This document shows, piece after piece, positions 44,577-55,004 of a stretch of 64,000 nt of DNA. Position numbers and translations under genes: made by a program. Where the stretch lies: the NCBI GenBank assembly GCA_009767595.1, contig VSDK01001246.1:1-64000 (forward strand), given 5' to 3'. Numbering within the stretch: position 1 is the first letter of the stretch; every line of letters starts with the position of its first letter. This DNA is from Symbiodinium kawagutii. Lineage: Eukaryota > Sar > Dinophyceae > Suessiales > Symbiodiniaceae. Under the pieces are notes generated by a model. It searched no databases. It was not told where the DNA came from and was given only the letters and a program-made list of their open reading frames with translations.

Positions 44577-45160
44577 ATGGCACGAGTCAGGGGTGATCCT
44601 CTGTGGCAGCCCGATATATGGGGTGTAATAGGTTGTTGTTGTGATTTACTCTGCTTAGTACTAGTAAATCAAGCAAAAACCGCTGGGATTCTCCTGAACT
44701 ATGGGCTTCCCCCTCATCTTAACCAACCAGCTGACATGATATCCCTATTCTTCAGATTCCAATCGTCCATGTTGGTGACTCATCATCCGATGATCCAGTT
44801 CCTGCGGTTGCCATCCTCCAAACCGCCGCTACCACCAATAGCTGCCACCATTTAACAAAAATGTATCAACAAATAGACCGTGACATCGGTCACGTTCCAT
44901 CTACCACGGCTGGTGCTCTAGCTGGAACCACACATTTTCAATCACCAAATTTTCAAGAAATGTGCAGACGACTACCTGCTGATGCCGAGGTGGTCTTAAG
45001 CCCCTCCCTTATCTCCAAGAACTATTCGTGTGTGTGTCCCACACAATTGACTTCCGAAGAGTTCATGAGGAAAGTGGTTTCCAAAGAAGTTGGGTACTTG
45101 ATGGTAGCTTTCTATGTGTCTTGTTATCGGAATAATTTATTGACTCCATCTACACCATGA
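44577..45160 (+). other. Two adjoining plus-strand open frames, unrecognised
   Basis: The frame 44577-44855 (92 codons) and the frame 44861-45160 (99 codons, ATG start) are five bases apart in different phases. The second has protein-like composition (NFQEMCRRLPADAEVVL..., TSEEFMRKVVSKEVGYLMVA). They could be a frameshifted remnant or unrelated chance frames. I recognise no family. Confidence 0.25.
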
Positions 45161-45489
45161 CGTGCATTGCATCGCACGACCAGTCAGGAGTGAGACGACT
45201 TATCTCACCGTCCTCGTCATGTCGCGCTCACTTCAGCTGCGGATTTTCTCCTTGGCGTCCACAGAAAGTAACGCACCCATGCAACATGATGTCCAACCAA
45301 ACAGTTCACAGCGCATGTTTGAATTTGAAGTCAGTTTTCTATAAACTCAATGGGTATCATCGGAAATTCATCCCCCGTGATTGATGGGTAGGGGGTTTGG
45401 GCCGATCACTTTATAGCCAACAGCGTTCTATAGAATGGAATCCCAAACATTAAGAGCTAATGAAATGCATGACTAGACTTTTTTATAAA

Positions 45490-45960
45490 ATGAAGAATCC
45501 ATGTTGGATCAACCTTTCCGACGTGTAGCTGTTACGCCGCAATGTTCGCCACATTGGCCGTTACGAAATGATGTCCCACAGCTCATTCAAACAATTTGGG
45601 GTTGATTTGGTATCTCAATGTCAGTCCTATGAAATGTGGTTGATACCAAATCGGCCCGCTATGAAATGAGAAATGGAACAAACATAAAATGATTGGACAA
45701 ACAATGAAGAGAGATTCCAAAAGATCTTTTTCTTCCAGCGGCCAGCGGACCTTTATATAAAGTGATGGGTCCATGTTGGATCAACCTTTGCAACGTGCAG
45801 CTGTTATTCACAAAGGTTCCCCGCACTGGCCATTACAAAATGATGTGCCAATACCTGTTTCAAGTAATTCTGTCTCTTGCTTGGTGTCTCATTTCAACTC
45901 TATTCAACCCCCTATGAAGTGACAAAATGTACAAACATCAAATGACTGGACAGGCAGTGC
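45490..45960 (+). repeat. 272-base diverged tandem duplication
   Basis: The phrase TCCATGTTGGATCAACCTTT at 45498 recurs at 45770. Downstream blocks also recur in order (GCAGCTGTTA, TTGGCCGTTAC/CTGGCCATTAC, AAATGATGT, TATGAAATG). Both units carry several TATRAAATG boxes like those in the satellite that follows. Confidence 0.8.
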
Positions 45961-45989
45961 AAAGCGACGGCGTTGATGAATGTAAAAAA

Positions 45990-46130
45990 TGACTTATGAT
46001 GTATCATGATGTATCATGGTGCTTCATGATATATCTTGATGTATCGTGATGTATCACGATGTATCATGATGTATCATGATGTATCATGATGTTTCATAAT
46101 GTATCATGATGTATCATGATGTTTCACAGC
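45990..46130 (+). repeat. 10-base tandem repeat (TGATGTATCA)
   Basis: About 13 units with point changes (TGATGTTTCA, TGATATATCT). Each unit has TGAT/ATCA palindromic ends. Confidence 0.95.
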
Positions 46131-46189
46131 TTGGATTGAAAAGCCTTGTCGAAAACATTTTTGTGGACAAGTATGTTTGTCACAATGTT

Positions 46190-47640
46190 TTCTTGTTCGT
46201 TGGCCTGAAGTCTAGGCAGTCATTTTATAGTGAGTAGCCGTCTGTCAGCTTCAAGTTGAAACGAGAGAAAAAAAACTTTTGAAACATCATGGTTCAACCA
46301 TTTTGGACACTAGAAAAATGTTGGCTTCACAGATTTTGAATTTTTGTTTGACACTTTTTTCTGGTTCGTTGGCCTGAAGTCTAGGCAGTCAATTTATGGT
46401 GAGTAGCCGTCTGTCAGCATCACGTTGAAACGAGAGAAAACACTTTTGTAAAATCATTGCGTAAGCATTTTGCACGACAGAAAAATATTGGCTTCAAGGA
46501 TTTAGAATTTCTGTTTGCCGCTAGTTTTTTCTTGTTCGTTGGCCTGAAGTCTAGGCAGTCATTTTATAGTGAGTAGCCGTCTGTCAGCATCACGTTGAAA
46601 CGAGAGAAAACACTTTTGTAAAATCATTGCTTAAGAATTTTGCACAACAGAAAAATGTTGGCTTCACTGATTTTGAATTTCTGTTTGACACTTTTTTTTC
46701 TGGTTAGTTGGCCTGAAGTCTAGGCAGTCAATTTATAGTGAGTAGCCGTCTGTCAGCATCACGTTGAAACAAGAGAAAAAACTTTTGTAAAATCATTGTT
46801 TAAGCATTTTGGACGACAGAAAAATGTTGGTTTCACGGATATTGAATTTCTGTTTGGCACTATTTTTTGATCCTTTGTTTGCCTGAGGTCTAGGCAGTCA
46901 TTTTATAGCGAGTAGCCGTCTGTCAGTGAAACGAGACAAAAAGACTTTTGCAAAATCATGGTTCAACCATTTTGCACGACAGAAAAATGTTGGCTTCACT
47001 GATTTTCAATTTCTGTTTGGCATTTTTTGTCTTTCGTTGGCCTGAGGTCTAGGCAGTCATTTTATAGTGAGTAGCCGTCTGTCAGCTTCAAGTTGAAACG
47101 AGAGAAAAAAAACTTTTGAAACATCATGGTTCAACCATTTTGGACACTAGAAAAATGTTGGCTTCACAGATTTGAATTTTTGTTTGACACTTTTTTTCTG
47201 GTTCGTTGGCCTGAAGTCTAGGCAGCCATTTCATAGTGAGTAGCCGTCTATCAGCATCAGGACCAAAGAAAAAAATCTTGTAATGGTTCAACATAACCAT
47301 TTTGGACGATAGAAAGATGTAGGTTTCACAGATTTGAATATCTGTTTGACACTATTTTTTCTGGTTCGTTGGCCTGAAGTCTAGGCAGTCATTTCATAGT
47401 GAGTAGCCGTCTGTCAGCATCAGGACCAAATGAGAGAAAAAAAATCTTGTAATGGTTCAGCATAACCATTTTGGACGATAGAAAAATGTTGGTTTCACGG
47501 ATTTGAATTTCTGTTTGACATTTGCTTTTCTCTTTCGTTTGCATGGGGTCTAGGCAATCATTTTACAGTGAATAGAAAGGAGTAGCTGTCTGTCAGCATC
47601 CGGGTCTTGGCAGTCACTTTATAGTGAGCAGCAGCACTAC
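46190..47640 (+). repeat. 169-170-base satellite, nine tandem copies
   Basis: Using CTAGGCAGTC as a marker, copies start at 46212, 46381, 46551, 46720, 46890, 47049, 47218, 47391 and 47550, spaced 169, 170, 169, 170, 159, 169, 173 and 159. Each unit has TTGGCCTGAAGTCTAGGCAG, a CATTTTATAGTGAGTAGCCG box, CGTCTGTCAGCATCACGTTG, AAACGAGAG, then an AT-rich half with AAAAATGTTGGCTTCAC. The last unit is degraded. No long open frame. Confidence 0.97.
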
Positions 47641-47745
47641 AAAAGGAGAGAAAATCATGGTCTGACCAATGTTTTTCATGGGGCCCCAATCTCCAACTCA
47701 GATCCAACATGAGCCGTGTTCTGTGCCTAAAGCTTCTTCCTTTCA

Positions 47746-48015
47746 TTGCTTAATTCTATTGTGTTGTTTTGTTCAAGGAAAGTGTTGGAAAACCACACCA
47801 TGACCCAATATGATCCCACATACACCAAGATAATTAGAAATATCCCTTCTTATGCGCGCAAACTTCATGCAGTACTTACTCACTTCATGCCACCTGGTGC
47901 ACTGGTCTTGCAGGAGATGCATAGAAATGCATGGAAAATCATGGAAAAAATCCCGCATGGTCCCACCATTGCCCATATGAAATGTGCAATTTCCCATTGC
48001 GTACCAAGTGAATGA
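47746..48015 (+). other. Short open frame, unrecognised
   Basis: An 89-codon plus frame includes FMPPGALVLQEMHRNAWKIM. Composition is mildly protein-like, but there are no family motifs or splice context, and the opposite strand is also open. Probably chance or a remnant. Confidence 0.2.
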
Positions 48016-48360
48016 TCTAGCACAGCATGTCAAATTATTTGCTTAACATTTTATAGCGGACACGTGGGGTTTTATGGGTCTTTGTGGATCTAAGAAGCTG
48101 ATCAGTGAAAACTATGAAGTGAGAGGCTCCACCCTGTCTTCTAACACCTCTGTAGGCTTGACATGATACAAACAAAGCGGTGGTTGATTCAGCTTCTTTT
48201 TGTCTATGGAATGGCTCAGCGCACATTCTTTTAAAATGTAGCAACGTTTTCCGAACCTATGTTCCCACAAAATGCAATCCAAGACCCAGGTTCACTTCTT
48301 CCATAGAATTTGCAATCATGTCTAGCACATGTATTTTTTATGAAATTCCTTGAAAAACAC

Positions 48361-49092
48361 CACACCATTTCATAGTGTCAAAACCGGGCAATTCATAGGC
48401 AATCATTTACCAGGGATATCCCAATTATCGATAATGATGATTCATGATGACTGGCTAAATCAAATGATTATGATAATTGTGAGTGATGTTGTGATGTTGA
48501 AGCTGAAACTACTGACAGTAGTCATGAAAAACGAGAAACACCGGATTATAGTAATAAATGCTTGAATCACACAAACAACTAAGCACCGTGGCATTTAATG
48601 ATCTGAGATCTGAACTTTTGCCAGTCAGCCTTTAGACACAATAATACCGAAAATCGCCGAATCTATTGATATCTGCTTTACTTTTTAAGAGCCAATATGG
48701 CAAAAGTCTGCGGGCAGCAGTGATTTTTTTCCATCCAGTTTCGAGTTTCAGCATCCGCTTATGAAACGCCTGGAAAAGCAAAACTATAAATTGATAGGAA
48801 TAACCTTACACTCTACCAGCTTCTAGACTACACACAATTCAAAACAAACTGGTGGCTGACCAAGTTTTTAGGGTCTATGAAATGACTCAGGCATTCCCAG
48901 GCCAAATTCCTATAAAATGTCGAACATTATGAAAAATAATATGTCTGCCAAAACCCAAGATGATTTTTTTAAATTAAAACCAAAATCATATCCAGCAAGT
49001 TGTCTCTATAGAATGCCTTCAAAAAAAGCCTGGTTCGGCATTTCATAGTGCCAAATCCCGGGCATTTCATAGGCCATCATTCACCAGGGATG
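48361..49092 (+). repeat. Diverged direct repeat pair with TTTCATAGTG boxes
   Basis: CATTTCATAGTGTCAAAACC (48367) with CATAGGCAATCATTTACCAG recurs at 49039 as CATTTCATAGTGCCAAATCC with CATAGGCCATCATTCACCAG. Between them are further TATAAAATG and TATGAAATG words. It looks like an outlying, decayed part of the satellite block. Confidence 0.65.
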
Positions 49093-49705
49093 GAAATTCT
49101 AGTTTAATTTGTGCGCACCCAAATATCAACTAACCACCCTTATCTAATCTTGGTCCAAGCTGGACGTCCAGTGTCATCCCCTCAAAGCCAGTGGAAATAC
49201 CCACCAAAAGGATCATGATGGCCAAGTAGCATGACTCCCGATCAGATCCAAACGCCTCAACACTATTGCTACAGTATTACTTTTCTAGAGAGAACTCAAC
49301 TTGGCGTTGTCAATGACAAGGCTGTCATCTCTTAACAGCATCCAGCACTTGGATGCGCATCCTTAGGGATTCTGACGGGTAACATTCACCATGGTTAGTA
49401 CCCGGCTTGGTTCAGCGACCTTGGTGCAAATAACCATGGTGAACTACCCCCGAGCTGCACATCCCAGTTCAACACCGGTGGCGTAGTTCCAAGTCTCGGA
49501 AGAAGTTGTCGTAGATGACAAAACCCAACGTGGCCGTGCACCTTAGGATCTGAGTCCCAAAGGTGAGGCGTCATCCCCAAGATGATCAGCTGGTGCTAGC
49601 TGGTGCGAAGGCTGCTTGACAAGCTGCTGATTTATGTGTCGCGAAACGATGATTTATGATGAACAACTTCGGAGAATTGATGGCTGGGAGTTGGTTACTG
49701 CTTGA

Positions 49706-49813
49706 TTTGGGTGTTTCTCAAAAAAGGGGACCCCTCAAACCAACCTATATATGAACCATTTATGGTAATAAATCCAGCAGGGGGTACCCCCATGGCTTGA
49801 GAAACCACCATTT
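49706..49813. mobile_element. Family B short inverted-repeat element
   Basis: The ends are TTTGGGTGTTTCTCAAAAAA and GGCTTGAGAAACCACCATTT. It carries ATGAACCATTTATGGTAATA in the middle. Confidence 0.9.
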
Positions 49814-50327
49814 GAAGGGTCGATTTCTTGATGGACCAGCTGGTTCCGGTGGTGAAGCTCCTGGCTCTTGAGGCTGGTCCTCCCTGAGAAACGTTTCATG
49901 GGGCTGGTCGTTTGTTGGGGACTGGGAGATCCCCTTATCTCCCGGAAAAGGATACCCAAACATGGGGGTTCTCGCAAGGGGTATCCCTACAATTGCAGGG
50001 AGAAATCTACAGGGAAGCACTTGTTTATGAGAAAATCTACAGGACACCTGTAGAAAATTGATGGCTCAAACAAGGATTGTGCTATGTTTCGTGTAGATTT
50101 TCCCCTTGATCAACCCAGTGATTCTCCCTCCAAACACTGAAGACCCAAGATGGACGTGAAACACTCTGAATTTGACACTAAGGATGAATGATAGCAGCCA
50201 TGAAATCCATGATATCAGTGGCAAAGTCACTGTCAACAAGCAGACTTATGCGGTTGGCACCATCTAGCGAACGGAGTCTTTCTGGAGCATTTGCAAATGA
50301 TCAGATCTTGTTCATCTTTTCAACAAA

Positions 50328-52301
50328 TCAGTTTGCACATCTCAAGCAACTTACCGAGAAAAATGCACAGGATAAGGTCGAGAGGCTATTGGGTAAGAAC
50401 GCTCCCTGCAAGATTTGCTTGTACTCTTGACCAACTGTCAAGGTTTGAAGGCGAGGTGGCCAAATCACTTGCTCCAAGCTTTGGTTGAAGTTCCTACCCA
50501 GGGTCAAGCTTAGCAGGCTGCCTGGCAAAGCCACTCCCTCCAGGCGTTGATTGAAGTCCCGACCGAAAGTCAAACTTTCAAGGCTGTCTGGCAAAACCAC
50601 TCGCTCCAGGCTTTGATCAAAGCAATCGCCAAAGGTCAAACTGAGAAGATTGCTGGGCAAAACCACTCGCTTTAGGCTTTGGTTGAAAGCCACACCAAAA
50701 GTCAGCCTTTGCAGTCTGCGTGGTAATGCCACTTGCTCCAGACTTTGATTGAAAGCGACGCCAAAAGTCAAGTCTTGAAGAGCGCTTGGCAGTGCTACTC
50801 CCTCCAAACTTTGGTCAAAGTTCCTTCCAAAAGTCAGGCTTTGAAGACCGCCTGGTAGGGCCACGCGCTCCAAGCTTTGGTTGAACCAATGACCAAGGGT
50901 CAAACTTCCAAGGCTGCTTGGAAAGGCCACTCGCTCCAAGCTTTGGTTGAAAACGACGCCCAAAGTCAAGCTTTGGAGAGTACTTGGTAAGAAAACTTCC
51001 TCCACGCTTTGGTTGAAATTCAACGCCATGGCCAATCTTTGAAGGCCTTGAAGAGCTGCTTGTGGGCTCACGAAACCAAGGGCCAAACTTTGAAGGTTTT
51101 TTGGCAAGGCTGCTCGCTCCAGGCATTGATTAAAATTTCCATGCAAAGTCAGGCTGTGAAGGCTGGTTGGAAAGGATACTCGCTCCAAGCTCTGGTCAAA
51201 TATCAAACCAAGAGTCAAACTTTGAAGGCTAGGTGGCCAAATCACTTGCTCCAAGCTTTGGTTGAAGTTCCTACCAAAGGTCAAGCTTAGCAGGCTGCCT
51301 GGCAAAGCCACTCCCTCCAGGCGTTGATTGAAGTCCCGACCGAAAGTCAAACTTTCAAGGCTGTCTGGCAAAACCACTCGCTCCAGGCTTTGATCAAAGC
51401 AATCGCCAAAGGTCAAACTGAGAAGATTGCTGGGCAAAACCACTCGCTCTAGGCTTTCGTTCAGAACCGAACCAAAAATTAACTCTAAAAGAGTGCTTTG
51501 CAAGACCTCTCGGTCTGATTTTGGGTTGAAGTGCCTACCAAACGTCAAGCTTTGAAGAGCTCTTGGCAGTGCTACTGCCTCCAAGCTTTGATTGAAGTTT
51601 CTACCAAAAGTCAAGTTTTGAAGACTACTTGGCAAGGCTACTCGCTCCAAGCTATGGTTAAAACTCCCACCAAATGTCAAGTTTCGAAGACTGCCCGGCA
51701 AAATCACTCGTTCCAGGCTTTGATCAAACCAATCACCAAAGGTCAAACTTACAAGACTGTCCGGCAGAGCTACTCGCTCCAGGCTTTGATTGAATGAGTC
51801 ATTGAAAGCCAAGACTTGAAGATTGCTTGGCAAAGTTACATGCTCCAAGTTTTCATTAAATTCCGCCAGAAAAGTCAGACTCTCCAGCGTTCGGGGGAGG
51901 TAGGACAAATGTTCACCAGGCTGTTCAAGTTTCAGAACTGTCACCCCCTCTAATGCACTGGCATCCACTGAAGACACGTCTCCTTGGACATATCGGAATG
52001 CATCATGCAAGTTTGTGGGTGCACGCGTGCAGGATAGAATCGCCTCGCTGCCCACTATGCCTTGTTCTTGCAAGGTTTGGTGCAGCAACAGTTTGGATTC
52101 CCTGTGATGAAGTGCAAATTGCTCACCTGGTTTGCAAGGAAAATGCTGTGAAATCATCTGACGCACCTCGTGTCCCAAGGTACTATGAGGAACTTGAAAT
52201 GTGAATCCTTCACCGCTCAAACAGAGCACCTGAAGAACAACACCTTCAGTGCCATAGCCCAGCGGCTTCCGCTTCATGGCAACTGGGACTGGGCCGGACA
52301 T
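50328..52301 (-). CDS. Ubiquitin-like + FNIP-repeat (leucine-rich-like) protein, intronless
   Basis: This is the only long intact gene: 657 residues from ATG at 52301 to a stop at 50328. A TTG codon directly upstream is not needed as start. Residues about 21-93 look like a ubiquitin-like fold: VLQVLCLSGEGFTFQVP, then HEVRQMISQHFPCKPGE, LALHH-type strands and LQEQGI. After a short linker about 22 repeats of 22 residues follow (consensus LPxSLxxLTFGxxFNQSLERV), matching the FNIP repeat type that folds as a solenoid for protein binding. One unit (about residues 410-440) is irregular and longer; the last is degraded. A 227-base segment is duplicated within the gene. Large families of such genes are, as I recall, typical of dinoflagellates; partners and function are unknown. 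The reading frame is open throughout and all repeats are in register. Confidence 0.93.
   Translation of the reverse strand: MSGPVPVAMKRKPLGYGTEGVVLQVLCLSGEGFTFQVPHSTLGHEVRQMISQHFPCKPGEQFALHHRESKLLLHQTLQEQGIVGSEAILSCTRAPTNLHDAFRYVQGDVSSVDASALEGVTVLKLEQPGEHLSYLPRTLESLTFLAEFNENLEHVTLPSNLQVLAFNDSFNQSLERVALPDSLVSLTFGDWFDQSLERVILPGSLRNLTFGGSFNHSLERVALPSSLQNLTFGRNFNQSLEAVALPRALQSLTFGRHFNPKSDREVLQSTLLELIFGSVLNESLERVVLPSNLLSLTFGDCFDQSLERVVLPDSLESLTFGRDFNQRLEGVALPGSLLSLTFGRNFNQSLEQVIWPPSLQSLTLGLIFDQSLERVSFPTSLHSLTLHGNFNQCLERAALPKNLQSLALGFVSPQAALQGLQRLAMALNFNQSVEEVFLPSTLQSLTLGVVFNQSLERVAFPSSLGSLTLGHWFNQSLERVALPGGLQSLTFGRNFDQSLEGVALPSALQDLTFGVAFNQSLEQVALPRRLQRLTFGVAFNQSLKRVVLPSNLLSLTFGDCFDQSLERVVLPDSLESLTFGRDFNQRLEGVALPGSLLSLTLGRNFNQSLEQVIWPPRLQTLTVGQEYKQILQGAFLPNSLSTLSCAFFSVSCLRCAN
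50454..50680 (-). repeat. Intragenic duplication, copy 1
   Basis: These 227 bases match 51231-51457 at an offset of exactly 777 bases (259 codons) with three mismatches. They cover about 3.4 FNIP repeats. One difference changes LTF to LTL. Confidence 0.97.
51231..51457 (-). repeat. Intragenic duplication, copy 2
   Basis: Partner of 50454-50680. Neighbouring repeats of the same protein are much more diverged from each other, so this pair is recent or was homogenised. Confidence 0.97.
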
Positions 52302-52309
52302 CAACTTTG

Positions 52310-52915
52310 ATGTCAGCCAAGGATAAAGAAAACCATGCGTTGTTTGTTGTCAAGGCTACCATTTTCAGGCAGAAACCATCACCGCCCTGTTTTTTCACGA
52401 AAATTTATCGATCCTGGGTTGACACGGACGCTTTACACCTGTCGTTTCTGCTTGGCTTTGTTGGTGATTCTGGACTTCTTCAACGGCCACAATCCTCTTA
52501 AGATATGCTGTGCTGCAAAAACTGGACCCTGAGGACAACCCAATGGCTGTTGCTGATAGACCCATGTTGGTTTCAATCTATTTGTGGGTCAATCAATCCG
52601 AAACCCCTATACCATCCCCAATTTGACATTGCGCTAAAGGGGTAAAACGCAATCTTTGTTAGATATCTCCCATCGGTGGTGGATTGTTTTTTTAATCTAC
52701 ATGGGCGCTGTCCTTGATACATGCAAGCATTGGTATATTCACCGTAGAGAACAAAGTTGTTGCATCCTGTGCGGCCTCCAAACCCCAACAATCTGGGGGC
52801 CCTAACTCATTTTTCTGTTCTGATGTTGATTCATGGATAATTATTTCGTTTTATGTGGCTTGACAAATATATGGTACCGTGTTCCGTGTTCCCAACCCCC
52901 CCCGTGGCAAGGAAA
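52310..52915. other. Region upstream of the FNIP gene, nothing recognised
   Basis: It should contain the promoter and 5' leader of the minus-strand gene. No TATA-like, TTTT-box or splice acceptor signal can be singled out by eye. The small open frames are chance. Confidence 0.4.
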
Positions 52916-52918
52916 AAC

Positions 52919-53789
52919 AGGGTCTATTTGGGAAACGAAAAATGCTGACAGTACAAGGGATTTCGGTTTCTTTAATGAAAAATTGGTGACAGTACAAGGG
53001 ATTTTGGCCTATTCCAATCGAAATTGGTGACAGTACAAGGGATTCTAGCCCCTTATGCCTCAAATTGGTGACTGTACAAGGGATTCTAGCCCCTTACGCC
53101 TAAAATTGGTGACAGTACAAGGGATTCTAGCCTCTCATGCCTAAAATTGGTGACAGCACAAGGGATTCTAGCCCCTTATGCCTAAAATTGGTGACAGTAC
53201 AAGGGATTCTAGCCCCTTACGCCTAAAATTGGTGACTGTACAAGGGATTCTAGCCCCTCATGCCTAAAATTGGTGACAGTACAATAGATTTTAGCCCCTT
53301 ATGCCTAAAATTGGTGACAGTACAAGGGATTCTAGCCCCTTATGCTTAAAATTGATGACAGTACAAGGGATTTTGTCCTTTTTAGCTTAAAATTGGTGAC
53401 AGTACAAGCGATTCTGCCCTATTTAGCTTAAATTTGGTGACAGTACAACGGATTCTGCCTTATTTAGCTTAAAATTGGTGACAAAGCAAGGGATTCTGCC
53501 GTATTCCGCTCAAAAATGGTGACAGTACAAGGGATTTTGTCCTATTTAGCTTAAAATTGGTGACGGTACAAGGGATTTTGCCCTATTTAGCTTAAAATTG
53601 ATGACAGTACAAGGGATTCTGCCCTATTTAGCGTAAATTTGGTGACAGTACAAGGGATTTTGTCCTTTTTAATTTAAAATTGGTGACAGTACAAGGGATT
53701 TTGTTCTATTAAGCTTAAAATTGGTGACAGTACAACAGATTTTGTCTTATTTAGGTAAAAAATGGTGACAGTACAAGGGATTTTGTCCT
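52919..53789 (+). repeat. 41-base minisatellite array, left arm of a 2-kb inverted repeat
   Basis: About 20 tandem units of 41 bases, each with ATTGGTGACAGTACAAGGGA. Units fall in two subtypes: an outer group with TTCTAGCCCCTTATGCC and an inner group with TTTGTCCTATTTAGCTT. The array is preceded by AGGGTCTATTTGGGAAA, which is also mirrored at the far end. Confidence 0.98.
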
Positions 53790-54145
53790 ATTGTCAACGC
53801 TTTCGACTGGGCACTCTCCAGATCGCAGAATCTTTGTTTTTTGAATTCTTTTAATTGTTTTTATTCTTTTAATTCTGTTAATTCCTTTAATTACTTAATT
53901 AAAAAAATTAAAAGAATTAAAAAACAAGAGGGTCGGTTTTTTAAATTCTGTTAATTCTTTTAATTAAATAATTGAAAGAATTAAAAGAATTAAAAAACAA
54001 GAGGGTCTGTTTTTTTAATTCTTTTAATTCTTTTGATTAAATAATTAAAGGAATTAAAAGAATTAAAAGAATAAAAAGAATTAAAAAAATTAAAAAAAAC
54101 AAAGATTCTGGGATCTGGAGAGTTCCCAATCGAGAGCGTTGACAA
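53790..54145. repeat. A/T-rich hairpin core of the inverted repeat
   Basis: The core has its own inverted ends (ATTGTCAACGCTTTCGACTG, TCTCCAGATC, GAATCTTTGTTTTTT against the complementary sequence at 54093-54145). Inside are three stretches of TTAATTC/GAATTAA that are self-complementary. They are separated by two copies of AAAACAAGAGGGTC. Confidence 0.95.
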
Positions 54146-54930
54146 TAAGACAAGTGTCACTAATTTTAAGCTAAATAGGGCAAAATCTCTTGTACGGTCA
54201 CCAATTTTAAGCTAAATAGGACAAAATCCCTTGTACTGTCACCATTTTTGAGCGGAATACGGCAGAATCCCTTGCTTCCCTTGTACTGTCACCAATTTTA
54301 AGCTAAATAAGGCAGAATCCGTTGTACTGTCACCAAATTTAAGCTAAATAGGGCAGAATCCCTTGTACTGTCACCAATTTTAAGCTAAATAGGGCAGAAT
54401 CGCTTGTACTGTCACCAATTTTAAGCTAAAAAGGACAAAATCCCTTGTACTGTCATCAATTTTAGACATAAGGGGCTAGAATCCCTTGTACTGTCACCAA
54501 TTTTAGGCATAAGGGGCTAAAATCTATTGTACTGTCACCAATTTTAGGCATGAGGGGCTAGAATCCCTTGTACTGTCACCAATTTTAGGCGTAAGGGGCT
54601 ACAATCCCTACACCAATTTTAGGCATAAGGGGCTAGAATCCCTTGTACAGTCACCAATTTTAGGCGTAAGGGGCTAGAATCCCTTGTACTGTCACCAATT
54701 TGAGGCATGAGGGGCTAGAATCCCTTGTACAGTCACCAATTTTAGGCATAAGGGGCTAGAATCCCTTGTACTGTCACCAATTTTAGGCGTAAGGGGCTAG
54801 AATCCCTTGTACTGTCACCAATTTGAGGCATGAGGGGCTAGAATCCCTTGTACAGTCACCAATTTTAGGCATAAGGGGCTAGAATCCCTTGTACTGTCAC
54901 TATTTTCTAGCCTTTTCCGAAATAGACCCT
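54146..54930 (-). repeat. 41-base minisatellite array, right arm of the inverted repeat
   Basis: About 18 units in the opposite orientation to the left arm (TCCCTTGTACTGTCACCAAT). Rare variants of the left arm recur here in mirrored order: CCGTATTCCGCTCAAA, a CAATAGATTTTAGCCCC unit, a CAACGGATTCTG unit and a CAAGCGATTCTG unit. Roughly four inner units present on the left are missing here, and a 123-base block is duplicated near the outer end. Confidence 0.98.
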
Positions 54931-55004
54931 ATTCTTCCTTCATACCCCCCTCCCCCCTATGGTATGGTCCCCCCACCCTCCCGCCTCGGACCCCAATTCC
55001 ATGC

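Noticed and set aside
52302..52304. TTG as start codon of the FNIP gene
   Set aside because: An ATG follows immediately at 52301, and non-ATG starts are not expected in a nuclear eukaryotic gene.
52946..54903. CRISPR-like array
   Set aside because: The 41-base units are contiguous with no unique spacers, subtypes vary across the whole unit, and the setting is eukaryotic.
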